Shown here piece after piece: positions 22,960 to 34,999 of a stretch of 64,000 bases of DNA; position 1 is the first letter of the stretch, and each line of letters starts with the position of its first letter. Position numbers and translations under genes: made by a program. Under the pieces are notes generated by a model, which was not told the DNA's origin, did not search any database, and worked only from the letters and a program-made list of their open reading frames with translations. The DNA lies in contig QANY01005609.1 in the NCBI GenBank assembly GCA_003255025.1, positions 171,152-235,151 of the forward strand, written 5' to 3'. The stretch is from Datisca glomerata (lineage: Eukaryota > Streptophyta > Magnoliopsida > Cucurbitales > Datiscaceae).

Positions 22960-24296
22960 ATAGGCACGATTAGATGCCTAGCAGTCAACCACTCGTCTTA
23001 TTTTAAGTGATAATTATTAATTAAAAGTAATTTAATTAAGTTTAGTTAAAGATAATTTTAGGTCAAGGTTCTATCACTCAATCCTAGCCGTTGGACATTA
23101 CTATAAATAATAGGCTTTGCCCTCATATTAGGACTAATCTTTTTAGCATCGTTAGTTGAGAGGAGAGAAAACACTAGAAAGACACTCTCACTTGTCAAAA
23201 ATTCGAGAGAAGAAAATAGAGATATTTTCTCAACTATCTACAAACTCATTGACGTTTGATGATCTGAGGAATACCGAGGAAGATCAGAAGATGTCAATAC
23301 ATATCTCACACAGTGCACAACACGACAGATACTACGACAGTGAAGCATAGGTGGTTTGTGGCTCCTTAGGTTTTTTGGCACGTAGATCGAGGGATCAGTT
23401 TACACGTATTGAGGATGAATCTTGACGTGAAAATAGTTTTGTTTTTCAGATTGATGCATCAAATGTATAATTTCTAAATTTATTTATAGCATAGATTAGG
23501 TTGTTTAACAAATAAATTTAAAGATCGGGACAGTTTTTGCTATGTGAAATCTGTTCAATGAGATTGTAAGTCCAAGGACAAAGCTTTAAGTGATTTCCTT
23601 ACCTAAGAACATTCTAGAAGTTGTGATTTGATAGGATTGAGGTGAGGTTATGTTGTATTATAAATGACATCTCTTCGCCAATATGGCTAATTTAAGAGCC
23701 GTGGATGTGTCTCTTCCCACTTTAGGAAGAAACCTAGTTATTAAGTTACCCTGGATCTCAGAGGAATATTGCATATCGCATCGATATGGCACATTCTCAG
23801 TGCTCTTCCTCCTTAGATTCGTGTCAGTGCATGTAAGATATGACGCAACATAAAAACTAACGTATGTGAGAATCTTTGTGTAGATACTCTGGGCCACACA
23901 GCTATGGCTATATGAGTGGTGATTGGATATCATCATCTCCACTAGAAACTAGTAAAATGATTAGTTGAAGTGAACATCGTGCATAATCTCTTTATTAATA
24001 GAGGCATTCCTTTTCTCATTATTAAGGACTTTTGACCCTTTGGATTCACTTTAGACATTTCTTTACTTTTAGACTTGGAGAATTCTTTCTGAATTCTTCA
24101 TTCTAAGAGCAATTTTATCACATTCTATAGGCTGGCTCAAAGTGTTCATCCTTCACCATTCAAATCTCAACTTACACTTCTTAGGGTATACTTATTATTT
24201 ATAGAGACTAGATTACGCATGTAACTTTACCCACGTCAATAACACATTGACACCCCTTAGCTTTTAAACACAATGTTATACACTTGTATTATTAAT
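22960..24296 (+). repeat. Dispersed repeat family A, longest copy, with facing TATA-like boxes
   Basis: The left part (23090-23640) matches 34080-34560 in the same orientation: gagatattttctcaa, aaactcattgacg, ggctcctt...gggtttttt, taggttgtttaacaaataaat and tttttgctatgtgaaatct are shared. The right part (23640-24296) continues that family and is the inverse of 17836-18595. A ctataaataata box occurs at about 23102 reading right and another at about 24191-24203 reading left. No intact ORF is present. It may be an LTR or foldback-type element. Confidence 0.75.
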
Positions 24297-24609
24297 AGGA
24301 ATTAAAGAGACTGTTGTATAAGTATTCTCCACAATGAGATTAGTATGATGAAACGATCGGTGTATGGAACAGATCGTAAAATTATAACATGAAATATAAA
24401 TGCGTAAAATGAAAATAAGGGATAAATACAACTTTTTCTATCTATCACAATCTGAAACCTTAAATCTCGAACTTCTAAAATTTTCAATTAGATCCCTAAA
24501 TTATCATCTAAGCTTCAATTTGACTATTTCGTTTAAGTTCGACAATTTTTCTACTAAAAGCTCAACGTATAGAGAAAACCTGAGACCCCTGAAGATGACG
24601 ATGACTTTT

Positions 24610-25265
24610 AGTTAAAAAAAATAGAATGTTTCATGATATTTCGTGTTCCGGTATTCTGTTTTAGAAAAATAAAACTATAAAATTTTATTATAAATAATGT
24701 AATGAAAAATTGAATCATGTATAACTAGGAAGCAACTCATAATTCTCTAATATTTTATGTTGAGCAATCGTACTTTATTACAAGAATACTAATTTATTTA
24801 AAAGTATGAGCATAATTCTTTACATGAAAAAGTAACACATCGATATATAAACCACACAGTTAATTAAAATAAATCACTCATTTAATCTAAAAATCATCTA
24901 TTTATTTAAATTTATAACATACATAAATTACAATTTAATCTAAACAAGTTACCTAGTTTAAAAAAATAATTATAGAAAAAAATTGAAGTACAAAATTATT
25001 ACAGAACAAAAAAAATGAAGTAAAAGAACAGTTCGCAAGCTATAAGAATATTACCTTCGAGGGAATGGTATTTTGTTAAAGCCCCTAACCACCTTAACTG
25101 CTACATCTTTGTTCTGATTTGGTCTTGCGTTTATATTTATCGTTGTTTTAAAAGTAAGGGCATATTCTGACTTATTTGTCATTTCACTTATTCCGACCGA
25201 AATTGGTGTATCCCGGCCGGAATTGACCGGACTCTGAGAAAGAATTTTACCACCCTTTAACGCAC
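24610..25265 (-). mobile_element. Truncated second copy of the Mutator-like element
   Basis: Read on the minus strand it matches 12480-13190: ttaatctaaacaagttac, aaaataattatagaaa, tatttaaaagtatgagc and tgttccggtatt are shared. The terminal atagttgtcaa sequences are absent at both ends. The right end stops where the copia LTR begins, suggesting the retrotransposon inserted in or next to it. Confidence 0.75.
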
Positions 25266-25269
25266 GTTA

Positions 25270-25795
25270 TGTTAAATTCAAAATCTCTTACGGTATAAAC
25301 CGTATCTCAATAAAACCCAAGATCTCATGTTGAACACATCAAGAATCAAAATAATTATTGATCGGAAGCGTACCTGAATCCATGACGATAGATTGTTGTT
25401 TAGAACTGAGCGGTTGGCCTTTCAGATCTACATGATTCTCTATCCGAGAGTCCTTTTTTATCAAGCCTCTCATTTTTTCTCTCTAACGATGGAATATTAG
25501 GGAGAATATAATGGTTTTCCGTTATCGTGTGACCTAGGGACCATAACCACTTATAGATAATTCATCTTTCAGTATTTCTATTTTATGATGATTTCTATTT
25601 TATGATGATTTCTATTTTAGCTCACCATAAAAATAGAAATTAGTACACATTAAAGGGTCCACAATCTATCAGATACATTAAAACTCCAATTATCTAAACC
25701 TTAGTAGTTCACTTTTAATTAAGTTTAACTTTATTTGACAGTTTGCAACACATAATTATTCTACATAAGTCCAACGTTGGATTAAGGATCCAACA
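25270..25795 (-). repeat. 3' LTR of the copia element
   Basis: Read on the minus strand, it starts TGTTGGATCC and ends ...ATTTAACA. It differs from its partner by many substitutions and by a local expansion at 25577-25620, where a 17-bp phrase (tgatgatttctatttta-like) is repeated. Confidence 0.9.
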
Positions 25796-25808
25796 GTCTC
25801 TCACTTGA
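25796..25808 (-). promoter_or_regulatory. Polypurine tract
   Basis: On the minus strand, caagtgagagac directly precedes the 3' LTR start TGTTGGATCC. This is close to the usual copia arrangement aagtgggagattgttgga. Confidence 0.75.
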
Positions 25809-26234
25809 ACTATGTGTTAAACCTTATAATTATGTTTTGCCAAAAAATAAATGAACGCGTTCAACTTTGCTGTCATTACCGAAATATATCAATAACCAAT
25901 CTAGTCCATCAATCATACTGACATAGGATCAAAGCGGCCTTTGTTACATCAATCGTAATTCAACTTATCAATGGTCACGTATATCAATACAATTGAATGA
26001 CATGGATTATGATGTGGATGTGTAGCATGAAAATTTCATGTACTGTGATCTTAACATGCCTATCTCCAACTGGTCCTTTGTAAACCTTAGTGAGATCAAA
26101 CCATACATAAATCAGAGTATGAATACCAAAAACTTTATTACTGCAGAAAATAACCCTAAAATATCCATAAACCAAAATGACTGAAAAATATGTCTATATG
26201 AAAAGAGCATCTAAAAATAAAACATAAACTCCTA

Positions 26235-29200
26235 CTAGAACTGAATATCCTCAATTGACATGACACACATGCGAGCAGCATGCTCATGAAACACCTTGAG
26301 TGGCAATCCCTTAGTAAGCGGATTCACAATCATGGAGTTTGTTCCGATGTGCTTTATAGACAACTGTCCACTCTAAACTCTTTCTTTAACAACCATAAAC
26401 TTGATGTCTATGAACTTTAACTTTGTCGATCTCTCATTGTTATTAGAATAAAGAACTACTGATTTATTGTCACAAAATATCTTTAGTGGTCTCTGAATAC
26501 TGTCCACTATGCGCAGCCCCGTGAGAAAAAAATTATATAACCATATTTCGTGATTGGACGCCTCATAACATGCTATGAATTCTGCTACCATGGTAGAAGA
26601 GTCTATAAGAGATTATTTAGCACTTTTCCAGGAGACAGCACCTCTAGCAAGCAGAACAATATAGCCCGACATAGATTTCATACTATCTTGGCATCCAGCA
26701 AAATCAGAGTCAGTATATCCAACGATCTCAATCTGATCCAACCTCTGAAACGTGAGCATGTAATATTTTATTCTCTGTAAGTACCGCAAGACCCGTTTAG
26801 CTGCTTTCCAATGGTCTATGCCTGGATTGCTTAAGTATCTTCCAAATATCTTAGTCACGTACGTAATATCAGGACGTGTACAAACTTGAGCATACATTAT
26901 ACTCCTCACTATCGAAGCATAGGGAATCTTCTGCATTTCCTTTTCCTCAAAATCATTTTTAGGGCACTGATTGAGACCAAACTTGTCTCCCTTAGCTACA
27001 GAGGTATCACCTGGTTTACAGTCTTGCATGTCATATCTTTTAAGAATATTTTTTATATAGATCTTTTATGATAATTCTAGAATACCCTAAGAACGATCAG
27101 GGTATTTGGATTCCTAATACAAAATAAGCTTCACCAAGATCTTTCATCTCAAAATTCTTAGCTAAAAATCTCTCGGTGTCGTACAATAAGCCTATATCGT
27201 TGCTGGCAAACAAAATGTCATCCACATATAAAACCAGAAAAATATGCTTGCTCCCACAAAACTTATAGTATATACAATCATCGACTAAATTCATCTCATA
27301 ACCGAACGAGATAATCACTTGATGAAACTTAAAACACCATTGTCGAGATGTCTGCTTGAGCCCATAGATGAATTTCTTAAGTTTGCAAACTATTTTCTTT
27401 GAGTCTCCCGACACAAAGTTTTCTAGTTACACCATATAGATCGTCTCTTCAATGTCACCATTGAGAAACGATGTCTTCACATCCATCTGATGCAGCTCAA
27501 GATTGAAATGCGCCACCAATGCCATTATAATCCTGAAAGAGTCTTTCATAGAAACTGGAGAGAGAGTCTATTTATAGTCAATGCCTTTTTTTCTGTGTAA
27601 AGCCCTTTGCGACAAGATAAGCCTTATATCTTTCCACATTACCTATTGAATCCCTCTTGGTCTTAAAAATCCATTTGCAATCAATGGGTTTCGCTTTCTG
27701 GTAATAGAACAAGATCCCTCACGTCATTATCCTTCATAGACTTAATTTTCTCATTCATGGCATCGATCCACTTTTGAGAGTTAGAGCTTTCCATGGCTTG
27801 ATAGAAGTTGACTGGATCATCTTCCATCACACCAATGTCAACCTCATGCTCTTAGAGAAATTCAATGTAATCATCTGGCACTGCACCTCTTCTCTCTCTA
27901 GTGGATCTTCTTAATGGCATAGGTTTTTTGAGGTGCTAGAGTTTGTTCTTCTGGAACAATCTCTTGAATAGGAGGTTCTCTGATATTGTCTTGATGTATT
28001 ATGTCATGAGCAATGTCAAGAACACAGTCCTTATCAATGCTAATAACACTTGTGGGAATATCAACTTATTCCTCTTGAAGGACAAAATCTCTAACTGTAT
28101 TTCCCCTGCAAACTTGGCATCCTCAAAGAATCAAGCATTTCTCATCTTAAAAATTGACCTAGTTGTGGGATCATAAAACTTGTACCCTATGGATCTTTCA
28201 AAGTATCCAACAAAATAATAACTCATCATCCATAAGTTCAATTTCTTTTCATTAGGCTTATATGGCCTTGTCTCAGCTGGACATCCCCAAATGTGCAAAT
28301 GTTTTATACTAGGTTTATTGCCAGTCCAAAGCTCATATGGGGTTTTGGCAGTCACTTTAATTGAAACTCTATTAAGGATATATGTTGCAGCCTTAAGTGC
28401 TTCACCCCAGAGTGATTATGGTAAGGTTGAATGACTAATCATACTCCAGACCATGTCCTTAAGCGTTCTGTTTTATTTTTCAGCAACATCATTCATAGTG
28501 GGTGAACCCGGCATAGTGTACCGTGGGACTATACCGCATTTCTCTAGGAATTTAGCAAACAGTCCGGGACGTTGCTCACCTAAACCATCACATCTGCCAT
28601 AGTACTCATCACCACAGTCATATTTGACGCTCTTAATCCTTTTGTTGAGTTTATTCTCAACTTCAGCCTTAAGATTTTTGAACATGTCCAATGACTATGG
28701 CTTTTCATGAATGAGATATATGTAGCCATATCTAATAATCGTCTATGAACGTTATAAAATACCGTTGACCATTACAATCCACCAAATAGAATGGCCCACA
28801 AATATCCGAATGAATAAGTTCTAAGACGTTCTGAGTCCTATTGGCTTCAAATCTCATTTTATCAGTTTGTTTTCCCTTTATGCAATTAACACAAACGTCA
28901 AAATCTGTGAAATTTAAGGGACCGAGAATTTCGGCTGACACAAGTCTCTCTATTCTCCATCTGGAGATGTGACATAATCTCTTGTGCCATAACGTAGCTG
29001 AATTCTCACTAGTAAATTTTCTTTTAGTACCTCGTGTACTTAATTGCGGGGATTCTTTAAATGAAGCAATTGTTTCAAGTAAATAAAGATTATCATATCT
29101 TGATAAAAAATCAGAACCAACTGAAATTGAATCACGAAAAAACCAAATTTTCCATTTCTAAAAGAACAAACATAACCAGCTTTGTCTAAAACAGAAATAG

Positions 29201-30115
29201 AAATCAAATTCAGTCTAAAGGACGGTATAATAAAATTTTCATCAAGATTCAAATAATGTCCAGTTTTTAATAATAATCTAAATTTTCCTATTGCTTCAAC
29301 CTCAGCAATCTTACCATCGCCCACGTAGATGAATCTTTCAGCATCATTTGACTATCGGCAATTCAGGAAACCTGCATAGACACACTGATGTGAGTTGTTG
29401 CAATAGAATCTATCCACAACATGTGTCTAGGAATCTAACTTAAATGAACCTCAGAAAAAACCAAATTAAGAAGCATACCTTTCTTAGCACGTTAAGCGTG
29501 AAAGTTGCTGCATTTCTTCTTCCTATGCCCTTCAGCTACATAAAAGAAACAACCATTACCTTTTGAGTTTACCGGTTTCTTTTGTTGCTTCTTATGTGGT
29601 GTTGTATCCACAGCTTACTTATCCTTTTTACTTTTCTTTCCGTTACCCTTATCTTTAGAGGTAGAGGTCAGATAAGCACTTTATATTTTATCATATTTCA
29701 CTCTTTCTTCTTTATGAACACAGTGTAAGATGAGCTCAATTAGAGACCAAGTCTCTTTCTGACAATTATAGCTCACGCTAAACTAGCTAAACTGCGCAGG
29801 AATGGATATCAAAACCAGATACACAAGCAAGTCCTCAGAGAGCTCAAGCCTCAATGCTTTTAACCTTGAAATAATGTGAGACATTTTCATAATGTATTCA
29901 CCGATATTACATTTACCTTTATACCTCTTTGAAATTAAGTCCGACAAGAGCGTACCAATTTCTACCTTTCCGTTCTTGACAAACCTTTTTTCAATGTCTG
30001 CAAGAAAATTCTTAGTTGTAGTTATCTTTTCAGATATAGTGCCTATGAATTCTTCTGGAGTGGCCTTCTTCATGATCAGCATACACATGCAGTTTGATCT
30101 TTCCCACCTTTCCAT
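26235..30115 (-). pseudogene. Copia Gag-Pol polyprotein remnant
   Basis: Domains read from right to left on the minus strand. Gag (30115-29783) is a UBN2-like segment with EEFIGTISEKI. A zinc-knuckle remnant near 29530 has CFF-Y-EGHRKKKC, with one cysteine lost. A Gag-protease linker (29324-29040) includes GHYLNLDENFIIPSFRLNLI. Integrase (28941-28131) has HSDICGP, a changed second active-site region (YDCGDEYYG), MNDVAEK, and the GNKPSIKHLHIWGCP tail motif. Reverse transcriptase (27414-27097) has YVDDILFAS. The RT tail and RNase H (27029-26240) include TRPDITY and YTDSDFAGC. Multiple stops and frameshifts separate the blocks, so no functional polyprotein can be made. Plant TNT1-like elements are the closest type by motif. 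Confidence 0.93.
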
Positions 30116-31009
30116 CTCCCTTTTATCATCAGAGGTACTCTAATCCGTAAGAGGTGCAGGAGAATCAATCCTTAACGTAAAATCGAGCCATTTAGAACTG
30201 AAAATGAATTGATGTTGGTCGTGATACTAGCAGGAGTAATAGTTGAACAGAAAATAATATATAAATTAAGCTCACATAAATTCCAAATAACAATAATAAT
30301 TCAAACAATAGTAACATGTAACTCATCTCAAGACACCGAACACTCTATTAATATTATGACTTTGGAAAAGAAATATTAACATGTAAATGATGTCTTGGTG
30401 TAGCAAACAAACACTGATGATAAATAACATGTCAAACAAGAAACCTTTCTTTGGGTCGATTTATTGTTCACATGTAAAACTGAATAATCATCATGTATTT
30501 ATTACCATAGAAACGCATGTAATTCTTTCAAATAATTATCTTCTTTTAGGTCGATAAATATTCACATAAGTTACATGCACATATAACATTTTATATTTCA
30601 AGATAAATCAATTTCCACAAGAGATGTTACTTTGGCGACATGTTGCTTCAACTGATTCATCTTAAAATATATACAACATACTAATGTTCGAATTTAAAAT
30701 TTTTCTGAATTTAAATCTTAAATTAATTGATAAAAAGTTAATTTTGTGATACTTTGAAATTATTTTGAAAATATTTTAACCAAAAAAATGAAAATAATCA
30801 AAACAATTTATTTGAGAATCCTTAAAAATTATTTTGAAATTATTATAACCCAAAAACCGAAAATAATCAAGATCTATTTGGAAAGTTCTTAAATTAAAAA
30901 ATTAATTTTACGATTCTTAAAAATTAATTTAAAAATTGATTCATAAAATTAATCATAAATTAATTTAAAAAATTTAAAAATTTTAACTAAAAATAAATAA
31001 ATAAATAAA

Positions 31010-31445
31010 ATAAGTGTGAGGGTTGTGATACCTCCGTCCTCCCAAATTTGGCTGTCGGCAAAGCCCACAGCCTTCCCTAATGGCTGTGGGATTCACCCAC
31101 AGCCTACCCCTAATGAGTGGGGGCAAAGCCCACAATCATTAAACCTTAATTTTTTTTTAAATCTGTTCGCGGATCGGATCAACCCGACTCGTGTCTAACC
31201 CTAAAATTTTCACCTTAAGTGACTAGCAGCCATGTTTGCCAGTCTTTGATGTCGCGGCTACGGCAGACAGCTGCGGCCAAGGCCACGGCTTCCCTTACAA
31301 CCGTGGCCTTGGCCGCGACTCTTTCCTGAAAATCACGGCCTGGGCCGTGACTTTTCCTTACAGCCGTGGCCGGACGGTCGCGGCTTTGCCTTGCCGGCGT
31401 AGACTGTCCGCCGCGCTGGTCCCCTGCCACCGTCGGCCATAACGT
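31010..31445. repeat. GC-rich hairpin cluster in the copia 5' leader
   Basis: This island lies between the primer-binding site and Gag. A perfect 16-bp stem has arms gcggccaaggccacgg (31273-31288) and ccgtggccttggccgc (31301-31316) with a 12-nt loop. A second perfect 9-bp hairpin has arms cccacagcc (31064-31072) and ggctgtggg (31082-31090); the arm cccacagcc recurs at 31096-31104. Further related words (cacggcctgggccgtg, acagccgtggcc) follow. Surrounding interior sequence is strongly AT-rich. The open frames on both strands across it are composition effects. Confidence 0.9.
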
Positions 31446-31627
31446 TGGCCGGCAGTCCGAATTCGAACAAATATGAACAGAATAACACCGAAAAAAATTG
31501 TTCTCAAATCTGATAAATCATCAAACAATTATTAAATTCAAGGATACTGAAACGTAAACACGAAAAACACCTATAATCATGGATCTAGAACTTAATAGAT
31601 TGATTCTCAATGATTCAACATGATTTT

Positions 31628-31638
31628 CTCTGATACCA
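31628..31638 (-). promoter_or_regulatory. Primer-binding site (initiator Met tRNA)
   Basis: On the minus strand, tggtatcagag follows the 5' LTR end after two bases. It matches 11 bases of the TGGTATCAGAGC sequence complementary to the 3' end of initiator methionine tRNA, the usual copia primer. Confidence 0.9.
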
Positions 31639-31640
31639 AT

Positions 31641-32147
31641 TGTTAAAATCAAAATCTCTTTCGGTATAAACCATATCTCAATAAAACTCAAAATCTCATG
31701 TTGAACACATCAAGAATCAAAACATTTATAGAGCGGAAGCGTACCTGAATCCATGACGATAGATTGTTGTTTAGAGCTGAGCTGTTAGCCTTCCAGATCT
31801 ACACGACTCTCTATCCGAGAGTCCCTTTTGATAAAACCTCTCAGTTTTCCTCTCTAACAATGGGATATTAGGGAGAATAGAATGATTTCTCATTATCGTG
31901 TGACTTAGGGGCCATAACCACTTATAGATAATTCATCTTTTAGTATTTTTATTTTAGTCCATCATAAAAATAAAAATTATCCTAAAATCTCTACACATTA
32001 AAGGGTCAACAAACTATCAGATACATTAAAACTCTAATTATTCAAATCTTAGTATATCACTTTTAATTAAGTTTAACTTTATTTGACAGTCTGCAATACA
32101 TAATTATTCTACACATATAAATCCAACGTTGGACTAAGGATCCAACA
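31641..32147 (-). repeat. 5' LTR of the copia element
   Basis: Minus-strand ends are TGTTGGATCC and GATTTTAACA. It pairs with 25270-25795. It is about 20 bp shorter than its partner because it lacks the repeated tgatgatttctatttt phrase. Confidence 0.92.
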
Positions 32148-32159
32148 TATTAAGCTATG

Positions 32160-34080
32160 AATAGAAAAATTAACGAACTTAAGTGGTCAAAAAGACATGC
32201 TTAGCCCTAATACCGATACATGCTTAGCTTTATGTAATGGGAAGGAAGTCAAAAAGACAACAACAATAAGGAAAATATGCAAGACTAAATCTAAAAGAGT
32301 CAAAGACAAAGTAGAAGAAATACACAAACATTTGTCTCTTTAATCTAAAACAAACCCACCAAATCCTTTGTCTGTCGTATTAATTATCATATAATATCAA
32401 GCTTGTGGCTCCGTGTTTGTCGCTTTGGACCTCCTTTTTATCTCGACCAAAAAGTTACTCTTTATACTTGTTTATTCAATACCCCAACATTTGGTCTTCT
32501 TCTTGTTTTGAAGCATTCTTTTGCTCGGGTAATTTGAAGCATTTTTATCTTCACCAGCTTCTCAGCAGTCAATTGCCAAGGCAGTTCGTATATTCTTGGC
32601 TATTTGATTAAAGTTGGATGGTTCAGATCACATCTGAATTGTAGAGTTAAAAAAAATGTTTTTTTACATTTTTAGTTGATCAGCTTATGATCATTTAAAT
32701 CTGATGAAACGGTCCATAGCTAAGAAAACTGTGAGAACCCCGATCTGCCAAAGAAAGCGCCAAGAAGCATTGATTAATGTGAATTGGATACAAGGGGCTG
32801 TGAAAGTCAAGAGAGATTTCTTTTTTCTTTTTTTTTCAAGAATCCTTGTCGACAAAAAAGTTGGTAGAAAAGATAGCGGTAATTTATCAAGCCGATAACT
32901 TCTAATAAAAATTTCTAGTTGAACTTATATGTGATTATATAATTGAACTTCAAAAACCAACTGATGGTCTAAAACAAGATGAGGTCCAGAACTAATTAGA
33001 TGAGAAGAAGCAGATGTCAGTCAAAATATCGTATCGTCATATCCCTCATTTTTAACGGTTAGAGAGAATAAGATTTTGTGTAAACACTTCATTCTCTTTT
33101 TGTATATAAATATGAGTTGATGTAACGCCCGAAAACTTAAGTGACTACAAACGTTCTTGCACTCTATCTTATCCTCTCTCTTTATTTATAATTTATATAT
33201 GTTCAGTAGAATTCCTTAAGAACTAACAATATTATCTGTGTTGTTATTATATTTGACGATTTTAAATGAGATTTTTGTAAAAAAAAAATAACATCACGTT
33301 TGTGTGGATGGGTTAAATGAAAATTATTAAATTAGCATGATTAGCAAGTTTGTAGTGTAATTATCCAACTGTGCTCGAGACTCAGGCAATACAACCAGTC
33401 AGTTTGGGCCACAACATATATGAGCAAAATGAGTATAATGTTGGTGAAATAGCAATATGTGATTTTTCAAATAAATCGTTTCTTTCGAACAAGTTAAATA
33501 AAAGAAGGAAAATGATGGTAGGAACATAAAGCCACTATTGTTGACTAGAGCACTATGGAAGAAGACACTCTCCCGTTGATGTTCGTTAGTGAAAAAAAGT
33601 TTTTAAAAAAAATTCAATTTTTTTTCTTTTGTTTTTTTAAATTTGATAATATATTAATATGATCCAGATTGTTCATATTTAATCAGAAATACATCGAGTT
33701 GTTAATAATTGGTGAAACCCACTCAAAATATGATCCCAAAAGCATAGCATAAATAATACTAGAGATTCGATGTTTATCTTATTAAAATAATATTTTATAG
33801 AATATATTCTAATGATTTATCATGATTCTAATGAATAACGATAATTCAAGTTTTAACCTCATTTGCAATAAAAGTCACTCGAGATGTATCATAAATGTAG
33901 GATATGTTTACTACTTGTAAAAGTAAAGAAAGAGATGATAAAAGTAATGAAAGAGATGATAAAAGTAATGCCAAAGGAAAATGAATGAAAGTGTTTATTA
34001 AGTATTTAAAAAAATGAGTTGTCATTCTCATTTATGTGTTTACTACTCAACAACAATCGAAAACAAATAAAACTGAGTAA
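32160..34080. other. Spacer, no gene recognised
   Basis: Short open frames (for example 32405-32611) lack motifs. A small tandem repeat (aaagagatgataaaagtaatg, about two copies) lies at 33927-33971. A tgtaacgcccgaaaac word at 33122 resembles an LTR start but has no partner. Confidence 0.45.
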
Positions 34081-34084
34081 TATA

Positions 34085-34690
34085 AATTGTGGGATCAGTT
34101 CAAAAGCTAGTAAAAGAAAACCCTAGAGAGACTCTCTTTTTAGCCAAAAAAATTGAGAGAAAAGAAAAAGAGATATTTTCTCAATTACCCACACACTCAT
34201 TGACGGTTAATGATCCAAAGAATAACGAGAAAGATCACAAGGTGTCGATACATATGTCACACTGCAGCGACAAAAAGGTGGTCGGTGGCTCCTTGGGTTT
34301 TTTAGCATGTAGATCGAGGGATTAGTTCGTGCATATTGAGAATCGAATCATGAGGTGGAAAAAACCTTGATATTTATATCCACACCTCAGAGGTATTAAT
34401 TTTTTAAATTTTTTAAGAGCATATGTTAGGTTGTTTAACAAATAAATTTTGAGATTGGGATAGTTTTTGCTATGTGAAATCTCTTTTTGATGAGATCGTA
34501 AATCAAGAGACAAAGTCTTAAGTGAGTCGCCTACTTAAGAAGATTCTAGGAGTTATGATCTGGTAGGATTGGGGCAATATTAAGTTATATTGAAAATGAT
34601 ATCTTTTTACCAATACGACCTTTTTGAGGGTATGGATGTGTCGTCCTACTTTAGGAAGGAACCTAGTTGTTAGGAAACCAAAATATATTT
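34085..34690 (+). repeat. Dispersed repeat family A, third (partial) copy
   Basis: It matches 23120-23750 in the same orientation, including gagatattttctcaat, taggttgtttaacaaataaat, tttttgctatgtgaaatct and aaggaacctagttgttag. A TATA-like taatataaat lies just before the start. The distal half seen at 23750-24296 is missing. The small frames on both strands are fossil or chance. Confidence 0.75.
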
Positions 34691-34729
34691 TTTTCTTGAA
34701 ATTTTGACACAAAGTTACTTAAGAAAATA

Positions 34730-34985
34730 GAAATCTAAAATTTTGATTCGGTTTGGTTCGATGTAGTATGAAATTACATAATAAAAAATAAAAAAATAAA
34801 AAAGTAAGTGTCAATTCGATTTGATTCGATTAGAAAATTATCAAAATTTAAAACTGAATAGAAACTCCAGATTCTTTAATTTTATCAAATGAACTAAACC
34901 AAAAACCCTTAAAAACTGATCAAATTGATCAGTTTTAATTTAATTCGGTTCTATTTGATCGCTTCAATAAAAAATAGCTCACCCA
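34730..34985. repeat. ggttcggttt-type inverted repeat, degenerate
   Basis: The words gattcggtttggttcgat and aattcggttctatttgatcg bracket an AT-rich core with atcaaattgatca. The vocabulary resembles the hAT MITE at 50995-51357, but the aggggtgttca ends and a target-site duplication are not visible. Confidence 0.35.
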
Positions 34986-34999
34986 TAGTATTATCCGGG

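Larger units (their letters stand above)
25270..32147 (-). mobile_element. Degenerate Ty1/copia LTR retrotransposon (6.9 kb)
   Basis: Two direct LTRs (25270-25795 and 31641-32147) bound an interior with an initiator-Met tRNA primer-binding site beside the right LTR, a polypurine tract beside the left LTR, and Gag-Pol domains on the minus strand in the copia order Gag, protease, integrase, RT, RNase H. The 5' end is therefore on the right. Flanking bases are CGTTA (25265-25269) and TATTA (32148-32152), a plausible 5-bp duplication that has since changed at two positions. LTRs differ at roughly one base in twelve over their first 200 bp by eye, so the insertion is old. Confidence 0.93.

Noticed and set aside
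31215..31442. Proteins encoded by the GC-rich island
   Set aside because: Both strands stay open only because of GC-rich inverted repeats; the copia leader is non-coding.
33119..33180. tgtaacgcccg as the start of another gypsy LTR
   Set aside because: No matching end, partner or target-site duplication was found.
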